From positions 2,865,901-2,929,900 of the forward strand of contig NZ_DF967972.1 of assembly GCF_001050235.1 (NCBI RefSeq): a stretch of DNA of 64,000 bases, read 5' to 3'. A program made the position numbers and the translations under genes. The notes beneath the pieces are model-generated. The model searched no databases, was not told where the DNA came from, and was given only the letters and a program-made list of their open reading frames with translations. Every line of letters starts with the position of its first letter. Positions within the stretch are counted from its first letter, which is position 1. This document shows positions 45,903 through 55,479 of this stretch, piece after piece. Origin of the DNA: Longilinea arvoryzae (GTDB taxonomy: Bacteria; Chloroflexota; Anaerolineae; Anaerolineales; Anaerolineaceae).

Positions 45903-47543
45903 ATGCTTTCAATTCACCATATTTCGAAATCCTTTGGGATCGAAAAGATCCTCGATGACATCACTTTCAATATAAACGCCGGCGAGTGTTGGGGCCTGAT
46001 CGGGCCGAACGGCTGCGGAAAATCGACGCTCCTGCGCATTCTGGCGGCGGAAGAGAAAGCCGACCAGGGCAGCTTTGCCTTTTCACCCCTTTCGCTGCGG
46101 GTGGGTTACCTTTCACAGAGTCTGAAATTCGAAGCCGGCGATACGTTGCAAAATTTCCTGACGCGCATGCAAGGCGATCTTCCCCGGCTCGAGGCATGTC
46201 TGGAAGAAGTTGCCGCCGCCTTGGCGGCCGCCCCTTCCGACCGCCATCTGCAGGAAACCTACGATCGAACGCTGGCCGACCTTTCGCGCGCATCCCGGAA
46301 CGCCGGCAAAAGCCAGGCCGCACTGGCTGCCCTGGGATTGGACGAGCTGCCGTTCGATCTGCCCCTCTCCGCACTCAGCGGCGGGCAAAAGACGCGCCTC
46401 GCGCTGGCGGGCATTCTGATCTCCAATCCGCAGTTGCTCCTGCTGGATGAACCCACCAATCATCTGGACCTGGATATGCTTGCCTGGTTGGAGAACTGGT
46501 TGAGCGAGTTTACCGGCGGCGTGCTGATCGTTTCACACGATCGCGCCTTCCTGGACCAGGTCGCCAGCGGAATCCTGGAGATGGACCCAACCAGCCATCA
46601 CCTCAAAGCGTATCCGGGAAATTACAGCGCTTACCTGGACCAAAAAGCCAGTGAAATCGACCACCAGTGGCAGGAGTATGCCGACCAGCAGACCGAAATC
46701 ACTCGCCTGAAGCAAAGCGCGGCTCACATGCGCGGGATCGCGAAATTCCGCAAAGGCGGCAAAGCCGACTCGGGAGACAAATTCGCAAAAGGGTTCTTTG
46801 CCAACCGCGGCCTGGAAACCGTCCGCCGCGCGAAGAGCATTGAGGCGCGTATCGAAAAATTGCTGACCGAGGACCGGGTCGATAAACCGGCCCGCACCTG
46901 GCAGATGAAAATCGATTTCGAGAGCGCGCCGTCCAGCGGCCGGCACGTGCTTGCCATCGAAGAGGCCAGGATCGGTTATCCGGGCAACACCCTACTCGAA
47001 GGGCTCAACCTGCACATTCGGTTTGGCGAACGGGTCGCGCTGGTGGGGCCGAACGGCTCGGGGAAAACCACGCTGATGCGCGTCATCACCGGCAAACTCG
47101 AGCCCTTGAGCGGGACCGTCCGCCTGGGCAGCAATGTGCGTCTGGGGTACATGGCCCAGGAACAGGAGGAACTCGATCGGGAAAAGAACGCGCTCGAAAT
47201 CCTAGATGAAACCACGCACTGGAACCAGACCGAGATCCGATCGTTCCTTTCCAAGTACCTCCTGAAAGGCGACGATGTCTACATCCCGGCTGGTCGGCTG
47301 TCGTTCGGCGAGCGCTCACGCCTTTCGTTGGCCTGTCTGGTGGCGCAGGGCAATAATTTCTTATTGCTGGATGAACCCCTCAACCATCTGGATATCCCAT
47401 CCCGGGCCAGGTTCGAGGAGGCGCTTTCGTCTTTCGAGGGCACCATTTTGACCGTCGCTCACGATCGTTATTTCATCGAGGGTTATGCCACGAAGATCTG
47501 GGAGATGGTTCCACCCGGCATCCGCGAGACCGACTTGCGTTGA
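45903..47543 (+). CDS. ABC-F family ATPase
   Basis: A 546-aa soluble protein with two ABC domains and no transmembrane part. The first has Walker A GPNGCGKST, signature LSGGQKTRL and Walker B LLLLDEPTNHLD. The second has GPNGSGKTT, signature LSFGERSRL and LLLDEPLNHLD. The linker between them (about residues 240-310) is the ribosome-facing P-site arm. ABC-F proteins act on the ribosome; some protect it from antibiotics. ATG at 45903 follows AGAGGTG. The attenuator in front suggests induction by ribosome-targeting drugs. Confidence 0.94.
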   Translation: MLSIHHISKSFGIEKILDDITFNINAGECWGLIGPNGCGKSTLLRILAAEEKADQGSFAFSPLSLRVGYLSQSLKFEAGDTLQNFLTRMQGDLPRLEACLEEVAAALAAAPSDRHLQETYDRTLADLSRASRNAGKSQAALAALGLDELPFDLPLSALSGGQKTRLALAGILISNPQLLLLDEPTNHLDLDMLAWLENWLSEFTGGVLIVSHDRAFLDQVASGILEMDPTSHHLKAYPGNYSAYLDQKASEIDHQWQEYADQQTEITRLKQSAAHMRGIAKFRKGGKADSGDKFAKGFFANRGLETVRRAKSIEARIEKLLTEDRVDKPARTWQMKIDFESAPSSGRHVLAIEEARIGYPGNTLLEGLNLHIRFGERVALVGPNGSGKTTLMRVITGKLEPLSGTVRLGSNVRLGYMAQEQEELDREKNALEILDETTHWNQTEIRSFLSKYLLKGDDVYIPAGRLSFGERSRLSLACLVAQGNNFLLLDEPLNHLDIPSRARFEEALSSFEGTILTVAHDRYFIEGYATKIWEMVPPGIRETDLR

Positions 47544-47574
47544 TCTCAGGACCTTTGCGGATGGCGCAGGCTTA

Positions 47575-47583
47575 TGTTAAGAT
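47575..47583 (+). promoter_or_regulatory. Extended -10 directly before dus
   Basis: TGT-TAAGAT ends 6 nt before the ATG, so the message would be leaderless. No ribosome site is visible. Confidence 0.5.
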
Positions 47584-47589
47584 AGTCCT

Positions 47590-48564
47590 ATGACCTTATT
47601 GGAACGAACGGCGGAAAACAAAACCGCCTTCACCATCCGGGATATCCCCGTGCACGGCGACCTGGTGCTTTCGCCCATGGACGGCGTTTCAGATGCGCCT
47701 TTCCGAGAGTTGACCCGGTCGCTGGGTTCGGCGCTGAGTTATACCGAGTTCATCAACGCCATCGACATTCTGAACGGTTACCCCTACCTGGAGGAACACC
47801 TGTATTTCTCCGAACAGGAGCGCCCGGTAGTCTACCAGATCTTCGATGACGACCCGGAACGGCTGGTGAAGGCAGCTCACCGTCTGCGCGAGCGCTGCCC
47901 GGATATCATCGATGTCAATATGGGCTGTTCGGCGCGCTGCGTCTCCGGGCGCGGTGCCGGAGCAGCCCTGCTGCGCACGCCCGAAAAGATCGCGCGTATC
48001 TTCTCCACGCTGACGCGTGAACTGGATATCCCCATTACCGGAAAGATCCGGTTGGGTTGGGATGCAACCAGCCGCAATTATCTGGAGATCGCCCACATCA
48101 TCGAGGACAACGGCGGCGCGTTGATCGCCGTTCACGCCCGCACCAAAGAACAGGGCTATAACGGTGAAGTGGATTGGGATGCGATCGGCGAGATCAAGCA
48201 GGCCATCCGCATCCCGGTGCTGGGCAACGGGGACGTGAAAACCGTCGCGGATATCGAACGCATCCAGGCTCAAACCGGCTGCGATGGCGTGATGATCGGG
48301 CGGGCAGCCATCGGCAATCCCTGGATTTTTTCACGGCTGGAACGCAACCAGGTGCCGCCTGCCCTGGTTCGAACCACCCTGCGCCGCCACCTGGACGCCA
48401 ATATCGAGTTCTACGGCGTCGATCGCGGCCTGACCCTGTTTCGCAAGCATCTGAAACGCTATCTGGCGCCCTATGATGTTCCGCGATCTGTCCTGGGCGC
48501 AATGTTGACCTCGACAGACCCCGCCATGGTCTGGTCCCTGCTGGATCAGATCCTGCCCGGTTAA
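47590..48564 (+). CDS. dus: tRNA-dihydrouridine synthase
   Basis: FMN enzyme that reduces uridines in tRNA D-loops. The TIM barrel begins with LSPMDGVSDAPFRELTR. The active region is DVNMGCSARCVSGRGAGAALL, where the usual GCP reads GCS. Then GKIRLGWD, HARTKEQGYNGEVDWDAI and FMN-phosphate loops GNGDVKT and IGRAAIGNPW. Length 324 aa fits DusB-like proteins. Confidence 0.94.
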   Translation: MTLLERTAENKTAFTIRDIPVHGDLVLSPMDGVSDAPFRELTRSLGSALSYTEFINAIDILNGYPYLEEHLYFSEQERPVVYQIFDDDPERLVKAAHRLRERCPDIIDVNMGCSARCVSGRGAGAALLRTPEKIARIFSTLTRELDIPITGKIRLGWDATSRNYLEIAHIIEDNGGALIAVHARTKEQGYNGEVDWDAIGEIKQAIRIPVLGNGDVKTVADIERIQAQTGCDGVMIGRAAIGNPWIFSRLERNQVPPALVRTTLRRHLDANIEFYGVDRGLTLFRKHLKRYLAPYDVPRSVLGAMLTSTDPAMVWSLLDQILPG

Positions 48565-48788
48565 ATCATCGTCTGTACGAGCGGCTGTTCCATAACCAGC
48601 CTGAACCAATCGGTTCCGAAAATGATCGATAACGCCAGGATGATAAAAATCACGAACAGGACCAACCCGCAGCCGCAGCCCAAGCAGGATCCGCTTTTAA
48701 GTCCAAAAGTCCTTTGTAGCCAATCGAAAATCCAGTTTAAAAGGGTCAATTTCAATAAACCGCTCAAACACCCAGGCCGTTCATCCAT
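48561..48788 (-). CDS. Small cysteine-rich membrane protein
   Basis: A 75-aa protein. A soluble N-terminal part is followed by SGSCLGCGCGLVLFVIF, leading into one hydrophobic helix and a short tail. AGGAG precedes the ATG. Its stop overlaps the dus stop on the other strand. Function unknown; three Cys close to the membrane could bind metal or a lipid. Confidence 0.7.
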   Translation of the reverse strand: MDERPGCLSGLLKLTLLNWIFDWLQRTFGLKSGSCLGCGCGLVLFVIFIILALSIIFGTDWFRLVMEQPLVQTMI

Positions 48789-48866
48789 GTGTCGCTCCTT
48801 GGTGACTTATTTTTCTATATATTTATTTACGCGAAATCCGGGAGTTTGTTGCGAAGGTAACACCTG

Positions 48867-49760
48867 ATGACCCAGCCCACACTGCCCATCCTGGTCGATG
48901 TGCTCAATTTGCTCTCCCAAATCGGGGACGCAACCCGGATCACCGGAATATCGCCGCTCAGCGGAGGTTGCATCCACCGCGTGTATCGGATCGCGACCGA
49001 AAAACGCGCTTACCTGGTCAAATGGAACCCCAATCCGTTGCCGGATATCTTCGAAGTCGAGGCCCAGGGATTGGGACTCCTCGCGGGCACCGGTGCGGTT
49101 CGCGTCCCGCAGGTTCTGGCCGTTCACCATCAGCCGGATTTCATTTTATTGGAATGGATTCAATCCGATATGGATCCTCCGGAATGGGATCAGGAACAGC
49201 TCGGCAGTCAGCTAGCCATGCTGCACCGCCATCCGGCCGGGGAATCCTACGGTCTGGATCGCGACAACTACATCGGTGCCAACATGCAGGTCAACGCCTG
49301 GCGAACAAGTTGGCGGGCATTTTTCCGCGACTGCCGGCTTGTTCCGCAGATGAAAATGGCCGTGAAAACCGGCGCCCTGTCCGGTGCGCCGCTTCACAAG
49401 CTCGAATGGCTCATCGATCACCTCGATCGCTGGATCGACGATCGGGCCTGCCGGCCTTCACTGTTGCATGGCGACCTGTGGTCCGGCAACGTCATTCCCG
49501 GTCCGGGCGGGCAACCCGTGTTGATCGATCCGGCGGTTTATTACGGCGAACGGGAAGCCGAACTGGCATTTACCGAACTGTTCGGCGGTTTTTCCCGCCG
49601 TTTCTACCAGGCATATCACAGCATCTGGCCGATCGACCCTGCTTATTCGGCACGTCGCGACCTGTACAACCTCTATCACCTGCTCAATCATCTGAACTTA
49701 TTCGGCCCGGCCTATGCCGGATCGGTCCGGGCGACCATCGAGCATTATTCTGACCGCTAG
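48867..49760 (+). CDS. Fructosamine kinase family protein
   Basis: A 297-aa kinase of the fructosamine/ketosamine-3-kinase family with an aminoglycoside-phosphotransferase-like fold. Seen: SPLSGGCIHRVYRI (phosphate loop), YLVKWN (ATP Lys), the catalytic loop LLHGDLWSGN and the metal Asp in VLIDPAVYYGERE. Such enzymes phosphorylate glycated protein amines so that the sugar falls off. Overlaps the convergent AhpD-like gene by 4 nt. Confidence 0.92.
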   Translation: MTQPTLPILVDVLNLLSQIGDATRITGISPLSGGCIHRVYRIATEKRAYLVKWNPNPLPDIFEVEAQGLGLLAGTGAVRVPQVLAVHHQPDFILLEWIQSDMDPPEWDQEQLGSQLAMLHRHPAGESYGLDRDNYIGANMQVNAWRTSWRAFFRDCRLVPQMKMAVKTGALSGAPLHKLEWLIDHLDRWIDDRACRPSLLHGDLWSGNVIPGPGGQPVLIDPAVYYGEREAELAFTELFGGFSRRFYQAYHSIWPIDPAYSARRDLYNLYHLLNHLNLFGPAYAGSVRATIEHYSDR

Positions 49761-50131
49761 TCCGGCTGCCGGACGCTTCCACCATTCTTTTCGGCGCGGG
49801 CCAGGTCCAGCGATTCGACGGCATGGCGCAGGTGCGGGACCACAATGCTCCCGCCCACAATCAGGCCGACATTGAGAGCATCGTAGATCTCTTCGTCTTT
49901 CCAGCCCGCGTCCACGCACTGCACGATATGGTAATCAATGCAATCGTTACAGCGCAGAACCGTCGAAGCCACCAGCCCCAACAACTCCTTCGTTTTTGCA
50001 TCCAGTGCGCCATTCTCATAGGCCCGGGTATCCAGGTTGAAAAAGCGCTTGATGCCCAGGTGATCGATTTTAGCGATGCGGTCATTCATACGCAGCCGAT
50101 AAGATTTGAACTCTTCCAGCCGGTTTGCCAT
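49757..50131 (-). CDS. AhpD-like carboxymuconolactone decarboxylase family protein
   Basis: A 124-aa all-helical protein. The redox motif is LRCNDCIDYHI (CxxC plus His), as in AhpD-like peroxidase partners. GGAGG precedes ATG 50131, so an upstream in-frame start is rejected. It lies alone between a kinase and the DUF362 gene. Probably a thiol-disulfide relay or peroxidase. Confidence 0.88.
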   Translation of the reverse strand: MANRLEEFKSYRLRMNDRIAKIDHLGIKRFFNLDTRAYENGALDAKTKELLGLVASTVLRCNDCIDYHIVQCVDAGWKDEEIYDALNVGLIVGGSIVVPHLRHAVESLDLARAEKNGGSVRQPD

Positions 50132-50202
50132 TTCTCCTCCAGGTTTTGCACTGCAAAGCACATGAACGTTTATATTTCATGACTATGCGCAGTTTTAAAT
50201 TG

Positions 50203-50247
50203 AAAAAAGCTGCTCGCCTGGCCCTATTTGAAGGGATCGAGCAGCTT
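50203..50247 (-). terminator. Terminator of the DUF362 gene
   Basis: Minus strand: AAGCTGCTCG (50247-50238) and CGAGCAGCTT (50216-50207), then a T-run down to 50203. Confidence 0.9.
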
Positions 50248-50255
50248 CGATCGGG

Positions 50256-51425
50256 CTAATTGCTCTTGGCGCTGATGTAACCCAGCGACGCGGGCGCGAT
50301 CTTTTCGACCGGAAGTACATCCACCAGCTCATACTCCCGGCTGCCCAGGCCCAGGGCTGCGCCGTATTCGACGACCTTGTAGGGATCCTTGAGCGTGCCG
50401 TGCAGCCACTGCAAAGGATGGCCTTCGTGCGAATAGATTTCCATTGAGGTGGGCACATTCTCTTCGATCAGCGGCGTTTTAGCGGTCACATCCAACACAG
50501 CCTGATCGAGCGCCACGATATCGTCCGAACCGAAAATGCCCGCGTCCGGCAGGACCGGCATGCTGGTAAAGCCAAAGCAATCGCACACCGGCGTGATTTG
50601 GGTTGCCAGAACCAGATGGACCATCTTTTCCGGCGCGAAGGTCGACATCGTTATCGAGGTGCTGATCGCCATGGCTTCCTGGAAGGCATCGAAGTTTACC
50701 GCATCGATCTTCAGGCTGCCCTCGGGCGCCACCTGCAGACAACGCCCGCAATTGTTACACTCATCGAAATGCAAATGCAGTTCTGTGGGGTCGAATTTAT
50801 CCTCGACGATGCCGTTGTGCGGGCAGGCTTCCAGGATGCGTTTGCGCGTGTCCGAATCCGGGCAGCGCTCCGCAAACCAGTAGCGGTCGAAGTGCACGGT
50901 ATCGTGCATCTGGCCTCGCGTCTCGCCGACCATGCACCCCAGCGCCAGATTCTTGAAGGCGCCGCCGTACGAACACGCCGGATGGCCTTTGGCGTGCGCG
51001 AAATTAACCAGGAAAGACGCCTCTTCGATCAACCCGGCCACTTTCCAGGTTTTGATATTCTTGAATGGATGTTCATGGGCATAAAAATGGCGTTCGGACA
51101 GCCCGGCAGACGGGTATATCGGACAACCCAACACTTCGGTAGTATAGCCTCGGGTTTCGGCGCCGGCCACGTCCCAGTCCACGTCCACGGCGAACGGTTT
51201 TCCACCGCCCTCCCGGATAGCCTGGACGACCTTTCGCAGGAAAACCGGATGAATCATCGAGTACCCGATATGGTTACCGGTGTGAATCTTTAATGCAACC
51301 GTTTCACCTTTGACGCGTTCGCGCAAATGGAGCCGGTCGATGATCAAATCCAGTTTCGCCGGCAAGGTCTCTTCTGCAACCAGGCGCGCCTGCCTGGCGG
51401 AGCCAAAATATACGCTGCTGCTCAT
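50256..51425 (-). CDS. DUF362 domain iron-sulfur protein
   Basis: A 389-aa protein. The DUF362 domain spans most of it (VALKIHTGNHIGYSMIHPVFL, FAHAKGHPACSYGGAFKNLALGC). A ferredoxin-like Cys cluster ECNNCGRCLQVAP lies near residue 225, though a full second CxxCxxC set is not obvious; another Cys lies in ACPHNG. GAGGTGATGG precedes the ATG. It is probably a cytosolic redox protein of unknown function. Confidence 0.87.
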   Translation of the reverse strand: MSSSVYFGSARQARLVAEETLPAKLDLIIDRLHLRERVKGETVALKIHTGNHIGYSMIHPVFLRKVVQAIREGGGKPFAVDVDWDVAGAETRGYTTEVLGCPIYPSAGLSERHFYAHEHPFKNIKTWKVAGLIEEASFLVNFAHAKGHPACSYGGAFKNLALGCMVGETRGQMHDTVHFDRYWFAERCPDSDTRKRILEACPHNGIVEDKFDPTELHLHFDECNNCGRCLQVAPEGSLKIDAVNFDAFQEAMAISTSITMSTFAPEKMVHLVLATQITPVCDCFGFTSMPVLPDAGIFGSDDIVALDQAVLDVTAKTPLIEENVPTSMEIYSHEGHPLQWLHGTLKDPYKVVEYGAALGLGSREYELVDVLPVEKIAPASLGYISAKSN

Positions 51426-51523
51426 CCATCACCTCTTTCAGAATCTTTATCCTCTATGGGTAATTTCATAATTATATACCCCGACCTTGTCTCTTCTGGA
51501 GAACCATCGAGATTGTCATCAGG

Positions 51524-51529
51524 TATAAT
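51524..51529 (+). promoter_or_regulatory. TATAAT close to the recD2 start
   Basis: A perfect -10 box 7 nt before the GTG. The RNA would begin at or near the start codon. Confidence 0.5.
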
Positions 51530-51536
51530 CCCTAAA

Positions 51537-53747
51537 GTGAACAACGAATCCGCCCTCCAGCCCAACCTTCCATACGAAACGCTCGCCGGAATTTTGGAAA
51601 GAATCACATTCCAAAACGACGAAACCGGCTACACGATCGCCCGGCTCAGGCAGCCCGGCCAGAATGGGGAGATCACGGTAGTCGGCAATCTGCTCGGCAT
51701 GAACGTCGGCGAATCAGTCAACCTGCACGGCCTGTGGACGCTGCACCCACAATACGGGCGCCAATTCGAGGTGCGCTATTTCACCATCGAGGCGCCCACA
51801 ACCCTGGATGGCATTCGCCGCTACCTGGGCAGTGGACTGATTCGCGGTGTGGGCTCATCCACCGCGGCCCTCATCGTGAATGCCTTTGGCCTGGAGTCGC
51901 TCAAGGTGTTGGATGAGACTCCGGAACGCCTGCGGGAATTACCCGGCGTCGGCAAGAAGCGCGCGGCTCAAATTCTGGCCGGTTGGGAAGAACAGCGCCA
52001 GATCAAGGCCATCATGTTCTTTTTACAATCCCAGGGAGTCAGCGCCAGCCTGGCCGGAAAGATCTACAAAGCCTACGGCGACGCCGCCATCGGCATCGTG
52101 CGCGCCAATCCCTACCAGCTCATGACCGATATTTACGGCATCGGTTTCAAAACCGCCGACCAGATCGCCCGCCAGACCGGTGTTCCCACCAATTCGGCTC
52201 AAAGAATCCGCGCGGGGCTGCTATACGCGTTGGATACGCTATCCAACGCAGGTCATTGTTTCGCGCTTCGCGAACAGCTCACCGCGGAGACCGCCCGCCT
52301 GCTCGATCTCGAGCCTGCTCTTTGCCAGGCGCAGATCCAAGCCCTCCTCGACCGCGATGAACTTGTCCAGGATGGCGATGCGCTCTACCTGAAGTCGCTT
52401 TATCAGGCCGAGAGCCGCGTGGCCTGGCAGTTGGCGCGCCTGGCGGGTACGCCGGCCGACCGGTTGAGCAACTTCGCCAGCGCCGATTGGTCCGCCATCG
52501 ACGCCGCCATGGACGAATATTCCTCGATTCACCTATCGCAGGAACAAAAGAACGCCGTTCGAATGGCGTTGATGCAAAAAGTGAGCATCATCACCGGCGG
52601 ACCCGGCACCGGGAAGAGCACCATCACCCGCAACATCATCGAACTGGCCCTGGCTGCCAGACTCAGCGTGCTTCTGGCGGCGCCAACCGGCCGGGCCGCA
52701 AAACGCCTGAGCGAAACCACCGGTCTCGAAGCCCGTACCATCCACCGTTTGTTGGAATACACGCCGGCTGCGGGAAATCAATTCTCGCGAAATGCACAAA
52801 ACCCGCTGGACGCCGATCTGATCATCGTCGACGAAATGTCGATGGTGGATATCGCACTGATGCGCCACCTTGTGGACGCCATCGGCGAAGGGACCCACCT
52901 GGTCCTTGTCGGTGACGTCGACCAGTTGCCCTCGGTTGGGCCTGGAAACGTGTTACGAGATTGCATCCATTCCGGCGTCCTGCCGGTCAGCCGCCTGACC
53001 ACGATCTATCGTCAGGCGGACGACAGCTACATCATCGTCAACGCCCACCACATCAACCAGGGCGAGGCGCCTGAGTTTTCGAAAAAATCCAGCGATTTCT
53101 TTCTGTTCGCCGAAGAAGATCCCAAAAAGGCCGCCGACTGGGTAATCGACCTCGTCTCGGAACGCATCGCAAAGAATTTTGGCTTCGATGCGAACAGGGA
53201 TATCCAGGTGCTCACGCCTATGCACCGCGGCGAAGCCGGCGTGACCGAACTCAACCAGCGCCTGCAGGCAACCCTCAACCCACCCGCCGCTCGCAAAATC
53301 GAACTGAAGCACGGCGCGCGCGTCTTTCGTGAAGGCGATCGCGTCATGCAGATTCACAACGATTACGACCGCCAGGTTTTCAACGGCGATATCGGCCAAT
53401 TGCAGAAAATCGATCTGGTCGGCCCGACGCTGAGCGTCAATTTCGACGGGCGCCTGGTCGATTACGACCAGACTCAACTGGATGATCTGCTGCATGCCTA
53501 TGCCATCAGTATCCACAAGGCGCAGGGATCCGAATTCCCGGTCGTGGTCATTCCAATCCTGATGCAGCATTACATGATGCTGCAGCGCAATCTGCTGTAC
53601 ACGGCCGTAACGCGCGCCAGGAAGCTGGTGGTGCTGGTTGGCAGCCGCAACGCCATCGCGACCGCGGTGAACAACCAGCGCGTACGCCAGCGCAACACCC
53701 GACTGACCGAACGCCTGACCGCCCTGTTCTCGTCAGCCACCCGATAA
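51537..53747 (+). CDS. recD2: RecD2-type ATP-dependent DNA helicase
   Basis: A 736-aa SF1 5'-3' helicase without RecBC. The N-terminal OB-like domain (LERITFQNDETGYTIARLR) and helix-hairpin-helix repeats (LPGVGKKRAAQIL, IYGIGFKTADQIA) are RecD2-specific. The motor has Walker A TGGPGTGKST, Walker B IIVDEMSMVD, LVGDVDQLPSVGPG and the C-terminal motif VTRARKLVVLVG. I use GTG 51537; the longer frame from 51327 runs across the neighbouring DUF362 gene start. Confidence 0.94.
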   Translation: MNNESALQPNLPYETLAGILERITFQNDETGYTIARLRQPGQNGEITVVGNLLGMNVGESVNLHGLWTLHPQYGRQFEVRYFTIEAPTTLDGIRRYLGSGLIRGVGSSTAALIVNAFGLESLKVLDETPERLRELPGVGKKRAAQILAGWEEQRQIKAIMFFLQSQGVSASLAGKIYKAYGDAAIGIVRANPYQLMTDIYGIGFKTADQIARQTGVPTNSAQRIRAGLLYALDTLSNAGHCFALREQLTAETARLLDLEPALCQAQIQALLDRDELVQDGDALYLKSLYQAESRVAWQLARLAGTPADRLSNFASADWSAIDAAMDEYSSIHLSQEQKNAVRMALMQKVSIITGGPGTGKSTITRNIIELALAARLSVLLAAPTGRAAKRLSETTGLEARTIHRLLEYTPAAGNQFSRNAQNPLDADLIIVDEMSMVDIALMRHLVDAIGEGTHLVLVGDVDQLPSVGPGNVLRDCIHSGVLPVSRLTTIYRQADDSYIIVNAHHINQGEAPEFSKKSSDFFLFAEEDPKKAADWVIDLVSERIAKNFGFDANRDIQVLTPMHRGEAGVTELNQRLQATLNPPAARKIELKHGARVFREGDRVMQIHNDYDRQVFNGDIGQLQKIDLVGPTLSVNFDGRLVDYDQTQLDDLLHAYAISIHKAQGSEFPVVVIPILMQHYMMLQRNLLYTAVTRARKLVVLVGSRNAIATAVNNQRVRQRNTRLTERLTALFSSATR

Positions 53748-53754
53748 GAATCTT

Positions 53755-54678
53755 ATGAACAAACCCATTCTCGTTTCCGGCCTGATCAATATCGAAACCG
53801 CCCTGCGCATTTCCAGTTTTCCGCTGGAATACTTCTCGGTCACCTATCCATTTTTTGGCATTTCCTCCAGCGTTTCAGGCGTGGGCTATAACATCGCCAA
53901 GGCGCTGACCGTGTTGGGAGACCGGGTGCGTTTCCTTTCGATCATCGGGCAGGATATCGCCGCTCAACAGGTGCGCGCCAGGTTGATCGAAGAAAACATT
54001 GCCTGGAAATACGTGCTGAATCAGTCCGGACAGACCGCTCAATCCGTGATCCTATTCGATGAGAGCGGCCGGCGCCAGATCCACACCGACCTGAAGAACA
54101 TCCAGGAATTGACCTATCCACTGGACCTGTTCGACCAGGCCGTTGAAGATGCGGATATCTGCGCGTTGTGCAACATCAATTATTCGCGTCCGCTTTTGCA
54201 GCGTGCCAAATCCGCCGGCCGCCGGGTGGCGACCGATGTCCACACCATCTCCGATCTGGAGGATGAGTACAACCGCGACTTTATGCAGGCCGCGGATATT
54301 CTTTTTCAAAGTGATGAGCGGCTACCGGTCTCGCCGGAGGACTGGGTTTGCCGGATCTGGAACCGCTATCCGGCGGAAATCGTCGTGGTCGGTCTGGGCA
54401 AACAGGGAGCCCTGCTTGGCCTCCGAAATGACCATGCGTTGGTGCGCATTCCCGCCGTCCGAACCCGGCCGATCGTCAACACCATCGGCGCTGGGGACGC
54501 ACTTTTTTCCAGCTTCCTGCATGGTTTTAACCAGGGCGTTCTCCCGTTCGAAGCGTTACAAAAAGCCGTGGTTTTCGCATCTTATAAAATCGGCGTGACC
54601 TCCGCCTCGGACGGTTTCCTCACGGCGCAGGCACTGGAGGCGTGCTGCGCTGAGATACATTCTGCCGGCGCAGCCTGA
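53755..54678 (+). CDS. PfkB-family carbohydrate kinase
   Basis: A 307-aa ribokinase-fold sugar or nucleoside kinase. The GGxGxN-like site reads SGVGYNIAKALTVLG; the anion hole and catalytic base lie in NTIGAGDALFSSFLHG. It starts 7 nt after recD2, so probably the same transcript. The substrate cannot be predicted. Confidence 0.9.
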   Translation: MNKPILVSGLINIETALRISSFPLEYFSVTYPFFGISSSVSGVGYNIAKALTVLGDRVRFLSIIGQDIAAQQVRARLIEENIAWKYVLNQSGQTAQSVILFDESGRRQIHTDLKNIQELTYPLDLFDQAVEDADICALCNINYSRPLLQRAKSAGRRVATDVHTISDLEDEYNRDFMQAADILFQSDERLPVSPEDWVCRIWNRYPAEIVVVGLGKQGALLGLRNDHALVRIPAVRTRPIVNTIGAGDALFSSFLHGFNQGVLPFEALQKAVVFASYKIGVTSASDGFLTAQALEACCAEIHSAGAA

Positions 54679-55473
54679 TTACAACCAGCCTTGCAGGTGG
54701 TACATCAGGATGCCAATGTATTCCTTCATCACATTGGTAGTCAGACCCAGGCTGCTGCTGTTGGGAATGAAGGAAATCAGCTTGGCCTGCCAATCGCCGC
54801 CGGTGAGGTTCTGCCAGCCCTGCCGCGTGACCGTATAATCGACCGGCGCGGGAATCACCCGGATGCCCTCGTGTTCGAACAGCGCGACCGACCGCGGCAT
54901 GTGCGCCGCCGATGTCACCAATACGATCTCGGTGATACCGGCCTCTTTGAGCATTTCGGCGCTGTAAACCGCATCCTCATGCGTGTTCTGGGAACGGTTT
55001 TGCAGCCACAGGGCGCTCTCGGGGATGCCCATTTCACGCAACAGGACCGCCATATCCTCGGCGGGTGTACCGCTGTCGCCGTCCTGCCAGGTGATGCTGC
55101 CGCCGCTCAACAGGAGCACCGGCGCCACTCCCTCGCGGTATAACTTCGCCGCGTACAAAATCCGGTCGCCGGCTGCGTTGACCTCCACGTCCGGACGGGG
55201 GTACTGCTGCGATTCGGTCCCGCCGCCCAATACCACGATTGCTTTTACCAACGGCAGCTTTTCGGGCGGCAGATAGCGCCATTCCAGCGTCTGCGCCAGG
55301 CCGTAAGCCACCCAGCGGTTCGAGGCCAGGTACAGGATCACCAGCCCGGATACGATCAACGCTGCCCGCAGGCGTTTGTGACGATTCAAAATCAACGCCA
55401 GAACCAGCAGCAGGCAGGTCAGGCCGAGCGGGTATACGAACAGGGGTAATAATTTGGATAAGAATACAAACAT
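54679..55473 (-). CDS. YdcF/ElyC family DUF218 membrane protein
   Basis: A 264-aa protein. Two N-terminal helices (residues about 5-28 and 35-55) anchor an exposed DUF218 domain: AIVVLGGGTES, LYREGVAPVLLLSGGS, ALWLQNRSQNTHEDAVYSAE, VLVTSAAHMPRSVALFE. ElyC and SanA relatives affect envelope integrity. Its stop is directly next to the PfkB stop. It lies 6 nt behind pcp on the same strand. Confidence 0.9.
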   Translation of the reverse strand: MFVFLSKLLPLFVYPLGLTCLLLVLALILNRHKRLRAALIVSGLVILYLASNRWVAYGLAQTLEWRYLPPEKLPLVKAIVVLGGGTESQQYPRPDVEVNAAGDRILYAAKLYREGVAPVLLLSGGSITWQDGDSGTPAEDMAVLLREMGIPESALWLQNRSQNTHEDAVYSAEMLKEAGITEIVLVTSAAHMPRSVALFEHEGIRVIPAPVDYTVTRQGWQNLTGGDWQAKLISFIPNSSSLGLTTNVMKEYIGILMYHLQGWL

Positions 55474-55479
55474 GGTTTT

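Noticed and set aside
51327..51536. N-terminal extension of RecD2
   Set aside because: It lies upstream of the -10 box, runs over the start of the divergent DUF362 gene and does not resemble RecD2.
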